Shown: positions 22,569-34,900 of the stretch, in pieces | Numbering within the stretch: position 1 is the first letter of the stretch | Layout: each line of letters starts with the position of its first letter | Assembly (NCBI GenBank): GCA_029962745.1 | Contig: CM057162.1 | Location: 6,756,655-6,820,654, forward strand | Source of the DNA: Echinometra lucunter | Taxonomy: Eukaryota; Echinodermata; Echinoidea; Camarodonta; Echinometridae | Reading direction: 5' to 3' | DNA: 64,000 nucleotides | The notes under the pieces: model-generated | Databases searched by the model: none | What the model was told of the DNA's origin: nothing | What the model saw: the letters and a program-made list of their open reading frames with translations, nothing else | Program-made: the position numbers and the translations under genes

Positions 22569-23090
22569 CTTCCTGTATTTCTTCAGAACACACACGATCA
22601 GGTAAAGGAGCAAAATAGGTGTAGGCCTAGATAATCACTGAATATGGCAGTTCTGACAACCTGTACTGCATTCGGTTCTATTCAGCATGCATATTGCTCA
22701 TTAAAATTCGCGGGGCTTTAAACATTTCGCGGGAAATTGAACTTCCGGAATATAGAATTCAGAAATTTTGGGGATGATGTTAATTTTTTGTTACAAGAAG
22801 TACTATTTTCTTGATTTATTACAAACTTCATTAAAACAAGATCAATAAAGTGATAATTTTTATTGTAACAATATATGCTATATTTGTATATATATCATTC
22901 TTAGATATTCCTTTTTACACCCATCTTGTAAGCAGTACACCCTTAGTTTGCAATGGGCGATTCCAAAACACAAGAATGGGCGGAGCGAGGGTAATAGTGC
23001 TACGTACGCTATACGCTGCATGCAGCTATAGCAAGCTATAGCTAGCTCGAGCGAGGGCCTAGGATCGGCGGCAGTGCTAGTGCATGATAT
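22569..23090. other. 5' flank of CDCA7
   Basis: Holds the 5' UTR (start unknown), the E2F/ETS motifs and then AT-rich sequence with short palindromic gctatagc runs near 23020-23045. I see no exon for a divergent gene. Confidence 0.5.
22707..22748 (-). promoter_or_regulatory. CDCA7 promoter with E2F and ETS motifs
   Basis: TTTCGCGGGAAA at 22725-22736 is a near-palindromic E2F site. A second half-match, TTCGCGGGG, is at 22707-22715, and an ETS/GABP-type ACTTCCGG is at 22741-22748. They lie about 140-180 bp upstream of the CDCA7 start codon. Human CDCA7 is a known E2F1 target expressed at G1/S, so the position and motif agree with expected regulation. Binding is inferred, not shown. Confidence 0.65.
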
Positions 23091-23094
23091 GATA

Positions 23095-23660
23095 GAGTTA
23101 AGGCCGTATGGCGGAGACGTCGCCGCGACGTCTCCGACTTACAAGTATGAGTCCCGGCAGTCGCGGCGACGTTTCCGAGCGAAAAATGGCTTGCGCTTTC
23201 ACCAAGGCGCGACTTCTAACTGTTAGGAGACGCCTCGGAGACGTCTCCTAGAAGTCGGGGACGTCTGCGCAAGGTCTCCGAGATGTCTTCTCAGTCGCAA
23301 CGAAGTCTCTGAGACGTCTTCTCAGTCGCGGCAAAGTCTCTGAGACGTCTTCTCAGTCGCGGCGACGTCCTCGCGACGTCTCTGCAACAATGACGTCGCA
23401 AATAAAATAATCTCCACAACTCATGGAGACGTCATGGAGACGTCGCGGAGACCTGCTGGAGACTGGGAAAAGCCCCCGAAAAGCCTAAAAAAAGAGAAAA
23501 ATCAAACATGTTTAAACTTCTCGCGACTCCCCGTAGACACGGCTAGTCTCTAGGAGACGTCCCAGAGACGTCACAGTGACTTCTCCGCAACCAGTGGAGA
23601 CTCCAGTCGCGAACTAGTCTGGAACTAGTCTCGAACTAGTCTCTGGCAGGCCAGTGAGAT
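23095..23660. repeat. GACGTC-rich block
   Basis: Thirteen GACGTC palindromes in about 480 bp, many as gagacgtc or gacgtctcc, with a sub-repeat cttctcagtcgcggc at 23300-23360 and tripled aactagtct at the end. GC content is far above the flanks. No open frame with gene-like features. Confidence 0.85.
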
Positions 23661-24812
23661 ACCCCTTTACATAAGCATGGACAGTACGTAGCTTGGACAC
23701 ATCCATGGATGGTTGATACATAAAACAAATGATTTAAAAAACTTTATGCATTTATTTCTTTCTATCATTTCTGTATGGAATGATTTAATTCATTTTTGTT
23801 TTTATTAACTTTATTCATTTAGCTATCTATCCTATCTACTAAAATATTTATTTGGTCTTCTATTAGCGAAGAATTATGGTACCCCCTTCATTTTGATAGT
23901 CTTTACTAGGTCCTAATCAAATTCATACTTTGTATAATATCATTTTCATGCCTTTACGGTAGAAGGCAAATTTAAATTACAATATATATTAAAAAAAAAA
24001 AAATATCAAAGCATGATTTGCAAACGTCCTTTTAAGTTAGGATCTCAATTATTTTTATCCATTCTGCTGATTTAACATGTAAATCTATTTGAAAAATTTA
24101 TTTGGGGTTGCCATACTGTCAAGTATATTGCTTATAATGGCAATCCTTCTTCCGCAATTGATTTTATGTTTAATTAATTACAAAAATTGACGATTTATCA
24201 TTTATTTTAAAAAAAATTCTAAAAAGATTGTTACGAATACCTGTGTATTACTATTTATCATTAATTGTCAAAAAAGTACCATTTTTGTATATTATGTTAC
24301 CAAGATGTTGATATGAATGCAGAAGAAAAATAAATCAAATCAAATGTCCTAACCTGGCATCAGGCCATCTTCCTATCAATACATAAAAGTGCCTGACAAC
24401 CTTGTGAAAACTACTGCTGCTATTATACTACTTACTACAACACCTTGCAATTTGTGCATACCTGGAGAGGGTAGTAGGTATATGGTAGTAGGCTATGGTA
24501 GTAGAGTACAATAGTGCACTAAGGGAGATGGAAAAAAAAAAAAAAAAAACAGATTGTGCCATTTTGAAAAATGCAAAGCCATTTCATTTGGACCAACTGA
24601 AAATTCTAGTACTCCACATTTCTCATACTTTCTATCCATTCAACTCTTTCATTTTTCTCTCTCTTTCCCCGCTCTTTCTGTCCTTACCCCCCCCCCCCTT
24701 TTATTTTCCATCAAAGACAAAATTCATTCACTGATCAAAATGAAAAAGAAAAAGAAAAAAAAATGCAGTTCAATAAAACAAAGTTTAAGAGCTGTATCCC
24801 TGTTTTGTAAGA
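23661..24812. other. AT-rich intergenic DNA
   Basis: Nothing recognisable apart from A runs (24533-24549) and a C run (24690-24699). Confidence 0.5.
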
Positions 24813-24818
24813 TTTATT
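24813..24818 (-). terminator. Possible distal poly(A) signal
   Basis: TTTATT on the plus strand (AATAAA on the minus) follows an AT-rich stretch without exons that runs from the zinc-finger stop at 30766. It could end a very long 3' UTR. Several nearer AATAAA-like hexamers exist, so this is weak. Confidence 0.15.
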
Positions 24819-25687
24819 TCAACAAGCAATAATAGTAATACATAATATGTGCATCCACATAGAATCAGGCATGCAATTTTTTGATGATGTATAATATACA
24901 CAGAAAGTAGCATCTTTTCTTTGTTTAACCTCTGTTTAATATTTATTACATATTTACATATAGTACATGGCAAAATGGTCAAACAATGAAACAAGTCAAA
25001 CTATTGTTTTCTACAATAAAGAAAATTTGGAAAACAGAGAAATCTTCCATACTAATTTCTGTTAGACTGACACATACATTTCACCTGTAATACTCGTATG
25101 ACTAATCGGATGCAGATTGTAATGAGCTTGCCCTGCTTTAATATATGCCTTCAGGATTCAAATTTGAGATGTGATTTGGGCTTACAATCTCTGTTTTGTT
25201 AAAATCATTCAAATAGTTCCATACAATATTTACGTGAATGAACATCCTAACAAATTATTTCAATGTCAGGAGATAAATTGCTGCTTTAATTGCTCCTTAG
25301 ATGGAAAAACATGACAAGCTAGAAGTTCAGGAGGAATAAATTCACTCATTTCTATTTTTCAAATGGGCGAAAACATTTCCACAGGATGCTATCAGAACAT
25401 CCTGTTCCACTGCACATGGGGATATGACAACCACCTAATTAATTTGAAAGGTCTAAAAAGCAGTCTTCAAGTATTTTCTTTCTTCAAAATTCGCCAATGT
25501 GTTCGCAATAGGACATACATAGGACACACATATTTGCACAGTATCAAAGGTCCACTACAAATTACCTGTTTTTCCTTTGCCAGTACATGGGTAACTGTCA
25601 ATATTAAGAAAAAGTACAGGTTAATCTAAATTGAAGAGCTTTTGAAGTACATGTATACATTTTGCTTCATGGGGGGGGGGGGGGGTT

Positions 25688-25846
25688 GTTTCATAAAGTT
25701 GCTCGTAAGTTATGCACGACTTTACACACAACTGGAACATGTTCTTTGGTGCTAATCAGATTCTAAATCATTTACATGTAGCAGAAGAACATATCAGTCA
25801 TGCGTAAGGTCGTGCATACTGGTAACTTACGAACAGCTTTATGAAC
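25688..25846. mobile_element. MITE, second copy of the 3669 family
   Basis: Ends tttcataaagttgctcgtaa and acgaacagctttatgaa. Flanked by a 15-base G run at left and C-rich tract at right, so the inverted repeat may extend into the homopolymers. Confidence 0.87.
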
Positions 25847-26982
25847 CCCCCCCCACCCCACCCCCCTCCCCCATTCTGTGTTTATTTTTTTGTTTAGTGA
25901 ACCGTTTCAATGGACATTGTCAAATGAAATCAGAAGTAAGAGCAAACACTTGCTTATAAATCCTTGATGGATTCTTAACAATCTAATCACTGTAACTAAG
26001 TATGATATAAAATTCAGCTCAATATATATATATATTTTTTAATTGAAATGGAAACACTTCATTATCTAAAAGCATATTTTTTCTTCTTTTCTTTCTCCAT
26101 CTTACATAGTAATCAATGTCACTGTTACTAATATGACCAAAACACAACTTGTAACAATGCATAACAGCAAAAATCAACAAACAGCCTTATACACAAATTC
26201 AAAATTTACAGATGATGTTCCCCATATATTTGGGGTGTACAAAATATTTAAAAATTATTTCAAAATGCATTGATTTCTTCTAGTGTTACAATAATGCACT
26301 TCAATATATAGACAAACAGCCTTACAATCATTTGACTCTCACACATGCAGTAAAAATAAATATAGAGAGGAAATTATTCACGACAAGCCATCAAAAAAGT
26401 AATGTCAATAGTAGCATGAGGAATTTAGGCAGGGCTGGTTGAAAGCAATGAAAGAGGTTAAAAGATCTGCTTCCTTGGCTTACACTTTTATACAGCTCTC
26501 GGCATTTGACGCAAATAGATTTTACAATGCAAACTTATTTCGACCCAAGTGTTGGTATGAGGGCAATTTACGAGAAAACTCAGTGGATTTGGTCGTTCAT
26601 ATCAGATCTTGAAAGAGAAGGAAGAACACATTCTCAAAAAAGAATATTATAATAAAATGAATAAATAAACTTTGTTGATGCACACAAATTCTGATTTACA
26701 ACACAGTATTCTACAGATGTTGTTTCCCTGCAATAACATGTCTAAGCTTTTTCAATGTCTCTATTCTGTTTTCTATACAGTAGACTTTTGATTAATTTGG
26801 TTACGAGTGTACACTCAAAAGGACTTTTGGTCCCCTTCTTCTCCTTGTTTCTCTATTTCTCTTTCATTCCCCCCCCCCTTTCTTACCTTCTCTCCAAAAT
26901 AATTCCTCCTAATAATCATATTGTTATATGATTATATGTGTAATTCCAATAGAAAATGAATTTCCTTGTTCATGTGCATGTA

Positions 26983-27158
26983 CAGTCAACTCTGCCTAAG
27001 TCGAATTTCTTGGGACTGAAGAAAATGCTTCAACTTAGAGAAAATTCGACTTATGAGGGGTCAAAAACAATAGAAAATAAAGGAATGGGACCCAGTGCAG
27101 ACCTTCAACTTAGGCGATTATTCGACTTATGCGACTTTGACTTATGCAGAGTTGACTG
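26983..27158. mobile_element. Tc1/mariner-pogo-type MITE
   Basis: Terminal repeats cagtcaactctgcctaagtc and gacttatgcagagttgactg, flanked by TA on both sides (TA target duplication). A second copy is at 43666-43839. Confidence 0.88.
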
Positions 27159-27372
27159 TATGTTAAAAGACCAAATAAATAACTCTATGGCTATGACTCT
27201 CTAACGGATGGAAAATATAGATAGCGATAATGCTTCAGACTATTAACCTTGGTTCCATGGCAAACTAGGCACCACAAGCCAAAATGAAGTTTAGGTTTTA
27301 TTTATTTATTTTATAATTGTCACCTGACAAATTTACAACATTCTCCACTCCCTCCCCGCCCCCTCCTCCCCT

Positions 27373-27820
27373 TTAACCCACAGAAGTGCAGTGTTACCTT
27401 TTAGTGATGCTTTTGATCCTGAATTCCAGAAATTACATGTTAGAAGTATAGAGAAAGAGAACAGAACAATCTAATGGAAAGAATTGAGTACATTTCCAAG
27501 ATAGTATGTTGCGTTGTTCTTACATAAGAGCAGTTTAACTGCAACAAATCATTACACTCTTTTAACTGGCAAAAATATGTAATCTATCTAATCAACATTT
27601 TCATGTGCAAATGGGGAATTATTTTCCATCAAATTTGGCAATTTTCCATTAAATTTGACACTTTTCCATTAGATTTTGCAATTTATATTCATTTGGTTAG
27701 TGTTACATATGTTTTCATTTTATGCAAGTTATACAGAAGAGTTGGATAAAAAGAATTGTTGCCAATTTGAGGAATAAAAGCTGATTAACTTAAGACCTTT
27801 AAAACACTGCTCTGGGTTCA
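27373..27820. mobile_element. piggyBac-like MITE, degraded
   Basis: Starts TTAACCCACAGAAGTGCAGTG minus its last base in my reading; the right end (cactgctctgggttca) is an imperfect inverted match with TTCA for TTAA. The core gttgccaatttgaggaataa is shared with the elements at 35571 and 39819. Confidence 0.6.
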
Positions 27821-28081
27821 ACAGCAATGAACATGTATTGTGGAATGCCACCTCATGAGATTTCAACATTACCTCTCTCTCCTCTTTTATCACTGGTTAC
27901 ACATTCCTATCAAATAGTCTTGAATCATCAAGAAAAAAAATTTCTTGATGATACAAAAAATAGCTTCACTTATGTGCAGTTGTCCCTGGTGCCTAGTCAG
28001 CCTGGATCAAGACTAATATCTGTAAGTAATAGACGATATATGTACTTGCACAAACTAAGTCATTGTACCTAAAACATCAAT

Positions 28082-29100
28082 AACATCAATAGCACACCAC
28101 AGGACATGGATATCAAAACATATCAACAAATATCAACATGTAAATACTCTTTTTAAAGGTGTATAAGCAAGCTCCTTGTAAAATTTGACACAATTAACAA
28201 AAAAAAATATCTAAAAAGAATGAATCCCAAAAGCTACAAAATGTTTTACTGTCGACAAAATGTAAAAGCAATGCTCCATGGATATCAGCTGCCAAAGAGA
28301 ATCTTTCAAGTCCCAATCAAATTTTCAATGTGTGAATATACTTATTTCAGAGGTAACCATTTATTGCCAACGTGGCAATAACAACCTGAAATACCCAATA
28401 TAGCAAAGTTTACATATTTCCGCATGTGAGGGTACAATTTGAAGTTTTGAACTATGTGATCCTCAAACCTTTACTTCTGCATAAATAACCTGTTCCACAC
28501 AAACAGCAGTAGAAAATTATTTCAAACTCAAATCATACTTAGCTCTCTCGAGAATGCTGAAATGTCAGTTTATGAGGTTTTATCACAGTAAGTGTTACCA
28601 AGCATGAATATATTTGCAAAGAACAAAGAGTTCCTTTTTCCTGTTCTTTACTGCATGCTAATTTACTACTGTTTTGATTATATATGGGAACCTGGACTCC
28701 ACATTCACCATTTTTGGTTTTCTTTTTTTCTCTTTCGTCAGGGATCAAGAGTGACGTATGTAGGTGTCAGCCAGGTTTTAGAATTTGCAGGCCTAATTGC
28801 ATTGGTCACTTAATAACATCAAGCTTTGAATAAAACTCACAGCAAAAGAAAATCAAACGGATAGAACATGAGCTGCACCACAGACACTTCATAACATATA
28901 CAATAGTGAGAACACAAGAGTAAAAGGTAAATATTTGAACTGATTTTGATATTTGCCGATTCTTGGAAACAAATCATCTTTACAACAGACATTGTCAATG
29001 AGCTGTCATATTGAGATAATGGTGGTTGCAAAGCCAAAGATAAGCTTACTTCTACTTACCACACTACACACACACTCAAGTCCCATTTAAACTGCTTATT
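28082..29100. other. AT-rich non-coding DNA
   Basis: No supported exon or element. Confidence 0.4.
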
Positions 29101-30221
29101 CCTCCCCCCCCCCCCCCCCCCCTCCTTTTCTTCTTTTCCAAACCAACCCTACAAATCACTAACTTTAAATTACTGAAATCACTGGCAAGTATTCAACCTT
29201 CTTTTCTAAATTTGCATTCAAACCCAGTTTACAAGGCTCCAACCTCCCTCCTTTTCTTTTCACAGGATTTTGACTAAAACTCTAAGGTTACATATGCCTG
29301 GGGCCACTGTTAAAAATAACAAAAATATAGGGGCCCACGTGCACCAAGCGCCAATTGGTATCGAGCCATGCTTTCAAGGACAGCAACACTATGGCAAGTT
29401 GTTTGTTAACATATCAACCACTATAACTCGGGGTTTCTCCCAACAGCAGCATTCTCTACAACAAAGTGCTGATCGCTTGAAAATGCCGCAAGTACAAACC
29501 ATGAAGTGAGGTCCTCCTGCAGCATCTATCGGAATCAGCAGGGCATTGGAGGGCATCATGCAACAAGACGACGGCACGGCTGACCCGACTTTCTTCCCAG
29601 TCTGCCCCTGTTTTAAAGCACCTTAACACCTGAATAGAGTTGGCAATTACATGCACAAACAAACAAACAAACAAGTGAAAACATTTCCATCAGGTTTATG
29701 CTTGTTATTCTACATGCGTGTTACTGATAGGGTATCTCAATATGGCCAGACACAAATGAGTCATGGATAAAGAATTAAAACATTTCAGTAAGGAGACATA
29801 CAAAATAGAAAGAGTTAGTATAGGAACCTAACAATAGAAACACTCTATCACAGGGCTCGACACGAACAAGCACCTGGGCCACATGGGTTTGCAAAATCAA
29901 AAGCCAGACCCCTAAATTTCAAAATTTTATCCAGAGACGCGTTCATAAAGATGCCCCAAATTTGAATTTGGATTCCTCGAAAAAATTACAGTTAAATGAG
30001 CCCCAATAATGACTTGGTTAACAAAATCAATGCCAATTAGAAGAAACATTTTCATTTAGAATTAAACGTCAATGCAGGAAGCCTATTATAAACAAAAAGT
30101 TTGTTGATAAACCTTCAAAAGCTTTTTTCTTTCTTTTTAATCTCTTTCACAATATAGCTATGTACATGTACAATGCACAAAACTGAATCTGCAAAGTACT
30201 GAACACAGGAAGAGGGTAGCA

Positions 30222-30486
30222 CTATGAACATGGCGGACAAAGAAAGCGGACAAAATAAACAACCTCTCATTCTACCCTTCACAATGGTTCTGTTAGTCAA
30301 AAAAATATCCCTTCACAGCTATTATGTTAAATCATGTAGTTCCAGGTGAATATGCATGTGACACCTGTTCCACATATTTTAGACAATAGCAGTGAAGGGA
30401 TGTTCTTTTGACTACCAGAACCATTGTGAAGGGTAGAATGAGGGGTTGTTTATTTTGTCCCCTTTGTTTGTCCGTCATGTTCATAG
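30222..30486. mobile_element. MITE with long terminal inverted repeats
   Basis: ctatgaacatggcggacaaa pairs with the right end tgtttgtccgtcatgttcatag. Pairing continues through ggacaaaataaacaacctct and cattctacccttcacaatgg, about 80 bp per arm. Confidence 0.9.
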
Positions 30487-30765
30487 CGGTAGGGGCTCAA
30501 TCATTTTTTTATATATATATAATGAATCCGAACCTATGGAATGCTGCAATTAAAATCAAATTTGAAACATGGGCAAATCCAAGGCCAGCTGTTTCAAAGA
30601 TTTCAAAATCTAGTAATTTAAATGAGGATCATAAGCTTATCAAGACAAGATATCAAGTAACATCACAATTTTAGAGACTATTTCTAATATACCTATAAGT
30701 TTGGCGAAACTTTGAAAACAAAAGAGCTAAATACCCTGGAATTGCCCATTTGTCGTACAGGATTC

Positions 30766-31911
30766 TTATGATTTGACCTGATGATTATCTTTTAAATGGC
30801 GTAACAGCGCCCTCTGGAGGGTGTACGACTGTCCGCAAATGTCGCAGTTATAGGGTCTCATACCTGTGTGTACAACCAGATGATCTCTCAGATGACTGGA
30901 TGTGATGTACCTCTTGTTACAGTGCTCGCACTCAAACGGTCTCTCCCGGTCGGCATCATGTATGGCCAGGTGTCGCTTCAGGTCATGCTTCCGAGCAAAC
31001 TTCTTCTCACAGAAAGAGCACTGATTGGGTCTCTCCTCCGAGTGCTTCTGCATGTGATGGGCCTTCAGGTGGCTGCTCGTGAGGAACTTCTTCTCACAAA
31101 CTTCGCACTGGTGGCGCCTCTCCCGGGGTGTGTGTGTCACCATGTGCCGCTTGAGGTCACTGCTCTTGCGAAACTCCTTCCCACACTCATCGCATCGGTG
31201 CTTGTGCCGGTTGCTGCTGTCACCATGCTTCTTGTCCCTGTGCTTCTGCTTGTTGTGCTGCTTCAGCTGTTTCTTGTGGACGAACACCATGGAGCACTCA
31301 ATGCACGTGTACACCTCTTCTCTGTGCTCGGCCATGTGGAGTTCCAAGGTTCTCAGGTTAGGGAACACCATGGCACACTGCTTGCATTGAAAGGTATGCT
31401 TCTCAAACAGGTGCAGTTGCAAGTCCTTCTTGTTGAGGAATGTCTCTGCACAGTCAGTGCATTCATAGCTGAGAGACCCCAGGGCAGAGACCACTGAAAC
31501 AGGAACGGCATCCTGCTCCCCCTCTGCTGAGTTCTCTATGGAATTCCCAGCTGCCACCCCCTCTCTCTGATGCACGACCTTGTGCCGCGTGACCTCGCTG
31601 GAACGTGTAAATGTCTTTCCGCATTCTTCACACGGGAAGGGTTTGATGCCTGCATGGGCCCTCAGATGCTGCCTCAGGTGACTGGCTGTCAGGAATCGCT
31701 TATCGCAGTGCTCGCAAGTGTGTGGACGCTCCCTGATGTTGCTGTGTGTCATGACGTGGCGTTTAAGGTCAAACTTGCGCTTGCAGCATTTGAGGCAGAC
31801 AGCACACTGATACTGGCCATTCTCGGTGGTGATAATGTTTTGTTCTACCATCTGCTGTTCCTCATTATTTGGTGACATCAGCTCAACCCTGTTCACTAGT
31901 GGATGCTTCAA
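30766..31911 (-). CDS. Zinc-finger gene, last exon with eleven C2H2 fingers
   Basis: Acceptor ttatttag|TTGAAG; stop at 30766-30768. Eleven C2H2 fingers can be read: CAVC, CEHC, CEEC, CTDC, CKQC, CIEC, CDEC, CEVC, CSFC, CEHC and CDIC, each with about 12 residues to HxxxH or HxxxxH. Fingers 1-3, 7-9 and 10-11 follow short linkers. A 37-residue non-finger spacer follows finger 3 and a shorter basic one follows finger 6, suggesting three finger clusters. Putting many fingers in one exon is typical of C2H2 genes. Confidence 0.95.
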   Translation of the reverse strand: MKHPLVNRVELMSPNNEEQQMVEQNIITTENGQYQCAVCLKCCKRKFDLKRHVMTHSNIRERPHTCEHCDKRFLTASHLRQHLRAHAGIKPFPCEECGKTFTRSSEVTRHKVVHQREGVAAGNSIENSAEGEQDAVPVSVVSALGSLSYECTDCAETFLNKKDLQLHLFEKHTFQCKQCAMVFPNLRTLELHMAEHREEVYTCIECSMVFVHKKQLKQHNKQKHRDKKHGDSSNRHKHRCDECGKEFRKSSDLKRHMVTHTPRERRHQCEVCEKKFLTSSHLKAHHMQKHSEERPNQCSFCEKKFARKHDLKRHLAIHDADRERPFECEHCNKRYITSSHLRDHLVVHTGMRPYNCDICGQSYTLQRALLRHLKDNHQVKS

Positions 31912-34900
31912 CTAAATAAACAGAAAAGGAAAAAGAATAAAGATATTAAAGTTCACTTGAATCGGACTATAACAATTTTCAGTTCCCATCAAAAGAATTT
32001 TAATTTTGAAGAATACATAAGCAAAGCTAGGCTTTATACTGTAAATATCATGGTGCAAATTCAATCTTTAGTGACATAAATGGGTTTTGACCACGACTAT
32101 GAGGCTGTGTGAGTAAGACCTTGCAATACTTGCGCTCGGAATACCAGTAAAGCAACATAGCTTGGACCTTGCATGAACTAACTGGCAGAAATTTTACAAA
32201 AGAGGTTTAAACCATAGGGTGGTTTACACGCCCTCCTGGGGTTTTTTTAAGCGCAGATGGGTATAAAATCCGATTCAACCATAATCTGTTATCTTTAAGC
32301 ACGCGCACCAGCAATATGTGCCTATTTACGCTTATTTTAGTATGCTTGCGGAGGTTTAACCCACTCTGTGGTTTAAAGTTCTTTTGTGAATTCCGGCCAT
32401 GGAGTTCTGGTCACGCAATCATAATCTAAAATAATGCCTCCGGCAACCACCTACGGTGGGCGGAGGCATAAAAAACTGCAGCAAAGCAGTTTGGAAAATT
32501 AGTTATAGATGAAAACAGGTGTCTAGTGTGAGATTCGGAGGTCGAATTTCTACATTTACCCCGCAACACTATTACTAATCCTAATCCTAAACCTAATCCT
32601 AAAGTTATCTAAACCTAAAAGTAACCTACAACCCTTACCCTAACACTCTCTCCATATGAAAAAAAAAAAAAGACAGAGGAAAAGTCATCAATATCACCCA
32701 TCAAACTTGTTCGCTATGCTGCCCATACATACCCGAACACTGTTTCCCTTTTTGTGTGTGTTTTTATGTCTGACAAGCTCAGACTTCTTGACAAACTTCT
32801 TGGGGCATTCATCACATCTGTAGAAGAGATCCGCTGTGCTGATCACGGTCTTGTGAGGATCAAGGTCTGTATTCGTTCCCATTCCTGTCAAAGAAAATAT
32901 CAATTGAAACCACTTTAAAAGGGATGTTATACATAGAAGAGATCCGCTGTGCTGATCACGGTCTTGTTAGGATCAAGGTCTGTATTCGTTCCCATTCCTG
33001 TCAAAGAAAATATCAATTGAAACCACTTTAAAAGGGATGTTATACATAGAAGAGATCCGCTGTGCTGATCACGGTCTTGTTAGGATCAAGGTCTGTATTC
33101 GTTCCCATTCCTGTGAAAGAAAATATCAAATGAAACCACTTTAAAAGGGATGTTATACATAGAAGAGATCCGCTGTGCTGATCACGGTCTTGTTAGGATC
33201 AAGGTCTGTATTCGTTCCCATTCCTGTGAAAGAAAATATCAATGGAAACCACTTTAAAAGGGATGTTATACATAGAAGAGATCCACTGTGCTGATCACGG
33301 TCTTGTTAGGATCAAGGTCTGTATTCGTTCCCATTCCTGTGAAAGAAAAAATCAACTGAAACCACTTTAAAAGGGATGTTATACATAGAAGAGATCCACT
33401 GTGCTGATCACGGTCTTGTTAGGATCAAGGTCTGTATTCGTTCCCATTCCTGTGAAAGAAAATATCAATTGAAACCACTTTAAAAGGGATGTTATACATA
33501 GAAGAGATCCGCTGTGCTGATCACGGTCTTGTTAGGATCAAGGTCTGTATTCGTTCCCATTCCTGTGAAAGAAAATATCAATTGAAACCACTTTAAAAGG
33601 GATGTTATACACAGAAGAGATCCGCTGTGCTGATCACGGTCTTGTTAGGATCAAGGTCTGTATTCGTTCCCATTCCTGTGAAAGAAAATATCAATTGAAA
33701 CCACTTTAAAAGGAATGTTATACATAGAAGAGATCCGCTGTGCTGATCACGGTCTTGTTAGGATCAAGGTCTGTATTCGTTCCCATTCCTGTGAAAGAAA
33801 ATATCAATTGAAACCACTTTAAAAGGGATGTTATACATAGAAGAGATCCGCTGTGCTGATCACGGTCTTGTTAGGATCAAGGTCTGTATTCGTTCCCATT
33901 CCTTAAAAGAAAATATCAATTGAAACGATTCTGAAGGTTTGTTCATATATGAAGTGGAAAATTCCCTGTGGTTACCCCCAACCCATGCTTGTTTGTGTAC
34001 AAATGATTACGACGTGAGGCGGAGAAGAAAGTCCCATCAGGTGGTAAAAAGGTGTGGACCTATCAAATTCTCATAGGGTTAGTGCAAAATATAATGTCAC
34101 AAGTATGTTTGTGTAACTTTTAGCAAAGCTTTCTTTTATTTGAGCGTTACTGTGTTAATGCACTTTCATTATCATACATGTACGTAGCACAGTTTGTGCG
34201 TACACTTAAAAAACGGGGTCTGCCGCTGTATATCTGAATGAGCCTTGAAAGGCATGATATTTATACAGTCCATTATCATTATTATTACAGCATACCAGTC
34301 ACTGAAAGACACTTTGCTTTGCATGTTAAAATTTCTTCAGATATGATGCGACAAACCCCAGCAACATTTTTTGTGTTCAAATATGGCACGGCAAACCATG
34401 CCACTTACATTATTCAATGCGAATTAATGCTCAAATTAAAGAGATTTTTGTCAAAAGTTACGCAGACAAACTCATGACATCATATTTGCGCTAACTTAAA
34501 GAATTCGATTGGTCCACAGCTTTTTGCAACCGGGAGGTAAAAAGTATGCCTCTTGCCTTGGCAGGGTATTTTTGCCGCCTCATATCCCATTGACTTGTAC
34601 ACTAAAAATGTCGCGGGGGTTGTCGCATCACTTCTGGACAGGTCTTTAGGGGTTCAGTGCCACTACACTATACCTAAAATATTCAAACGACTTTTTTCCC
34701 TAAATGCTGGACTCATGTACACTTTTCACAAATTTACTACAAGTTTTAGGGGGTCTTTTGTTTTTTAGGTTTTGGTGATTTCTTAGTGTAGAGAATGCTT
34801 GAGATACATTTATAAAGTCAAGGGCCTGTTTTAAAAAAGCATTACTATTGATTTTCACTTACTACAGGTCCTCTTATCAATCGCAAATTTACAAACTCCT

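Larger units (their letters stand above)
24819..30765. other. Non-coding stretch downstream of the zinc-finger gene
   Basis: AT-rich, with no exon I can support. It contains four inverted-repeat elements (listed separately), C runs at 26870 and 29104-29122, and otherwise unique-looking sequence. It may be a long 3' UTR or intergenic DNA. Confidence 0.5.

Noticed and set aside
30868..31497. 209-residue frame on the plus strand
   Set aside because: Antisense shadow of the zinc-finger exon; its residues mirror the repeated finger codons.
30766..31911. Zinc-finger protein as CTCF because of eleven fingers
   Set aside because: The finger sequences and linkers do not match CTCF, which I would expect to be strongly conserved.
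32822..33948. CRISPR array
   Set aside because: The units are contiguous 113-bp tandem copies without spacers, in an animal intron.
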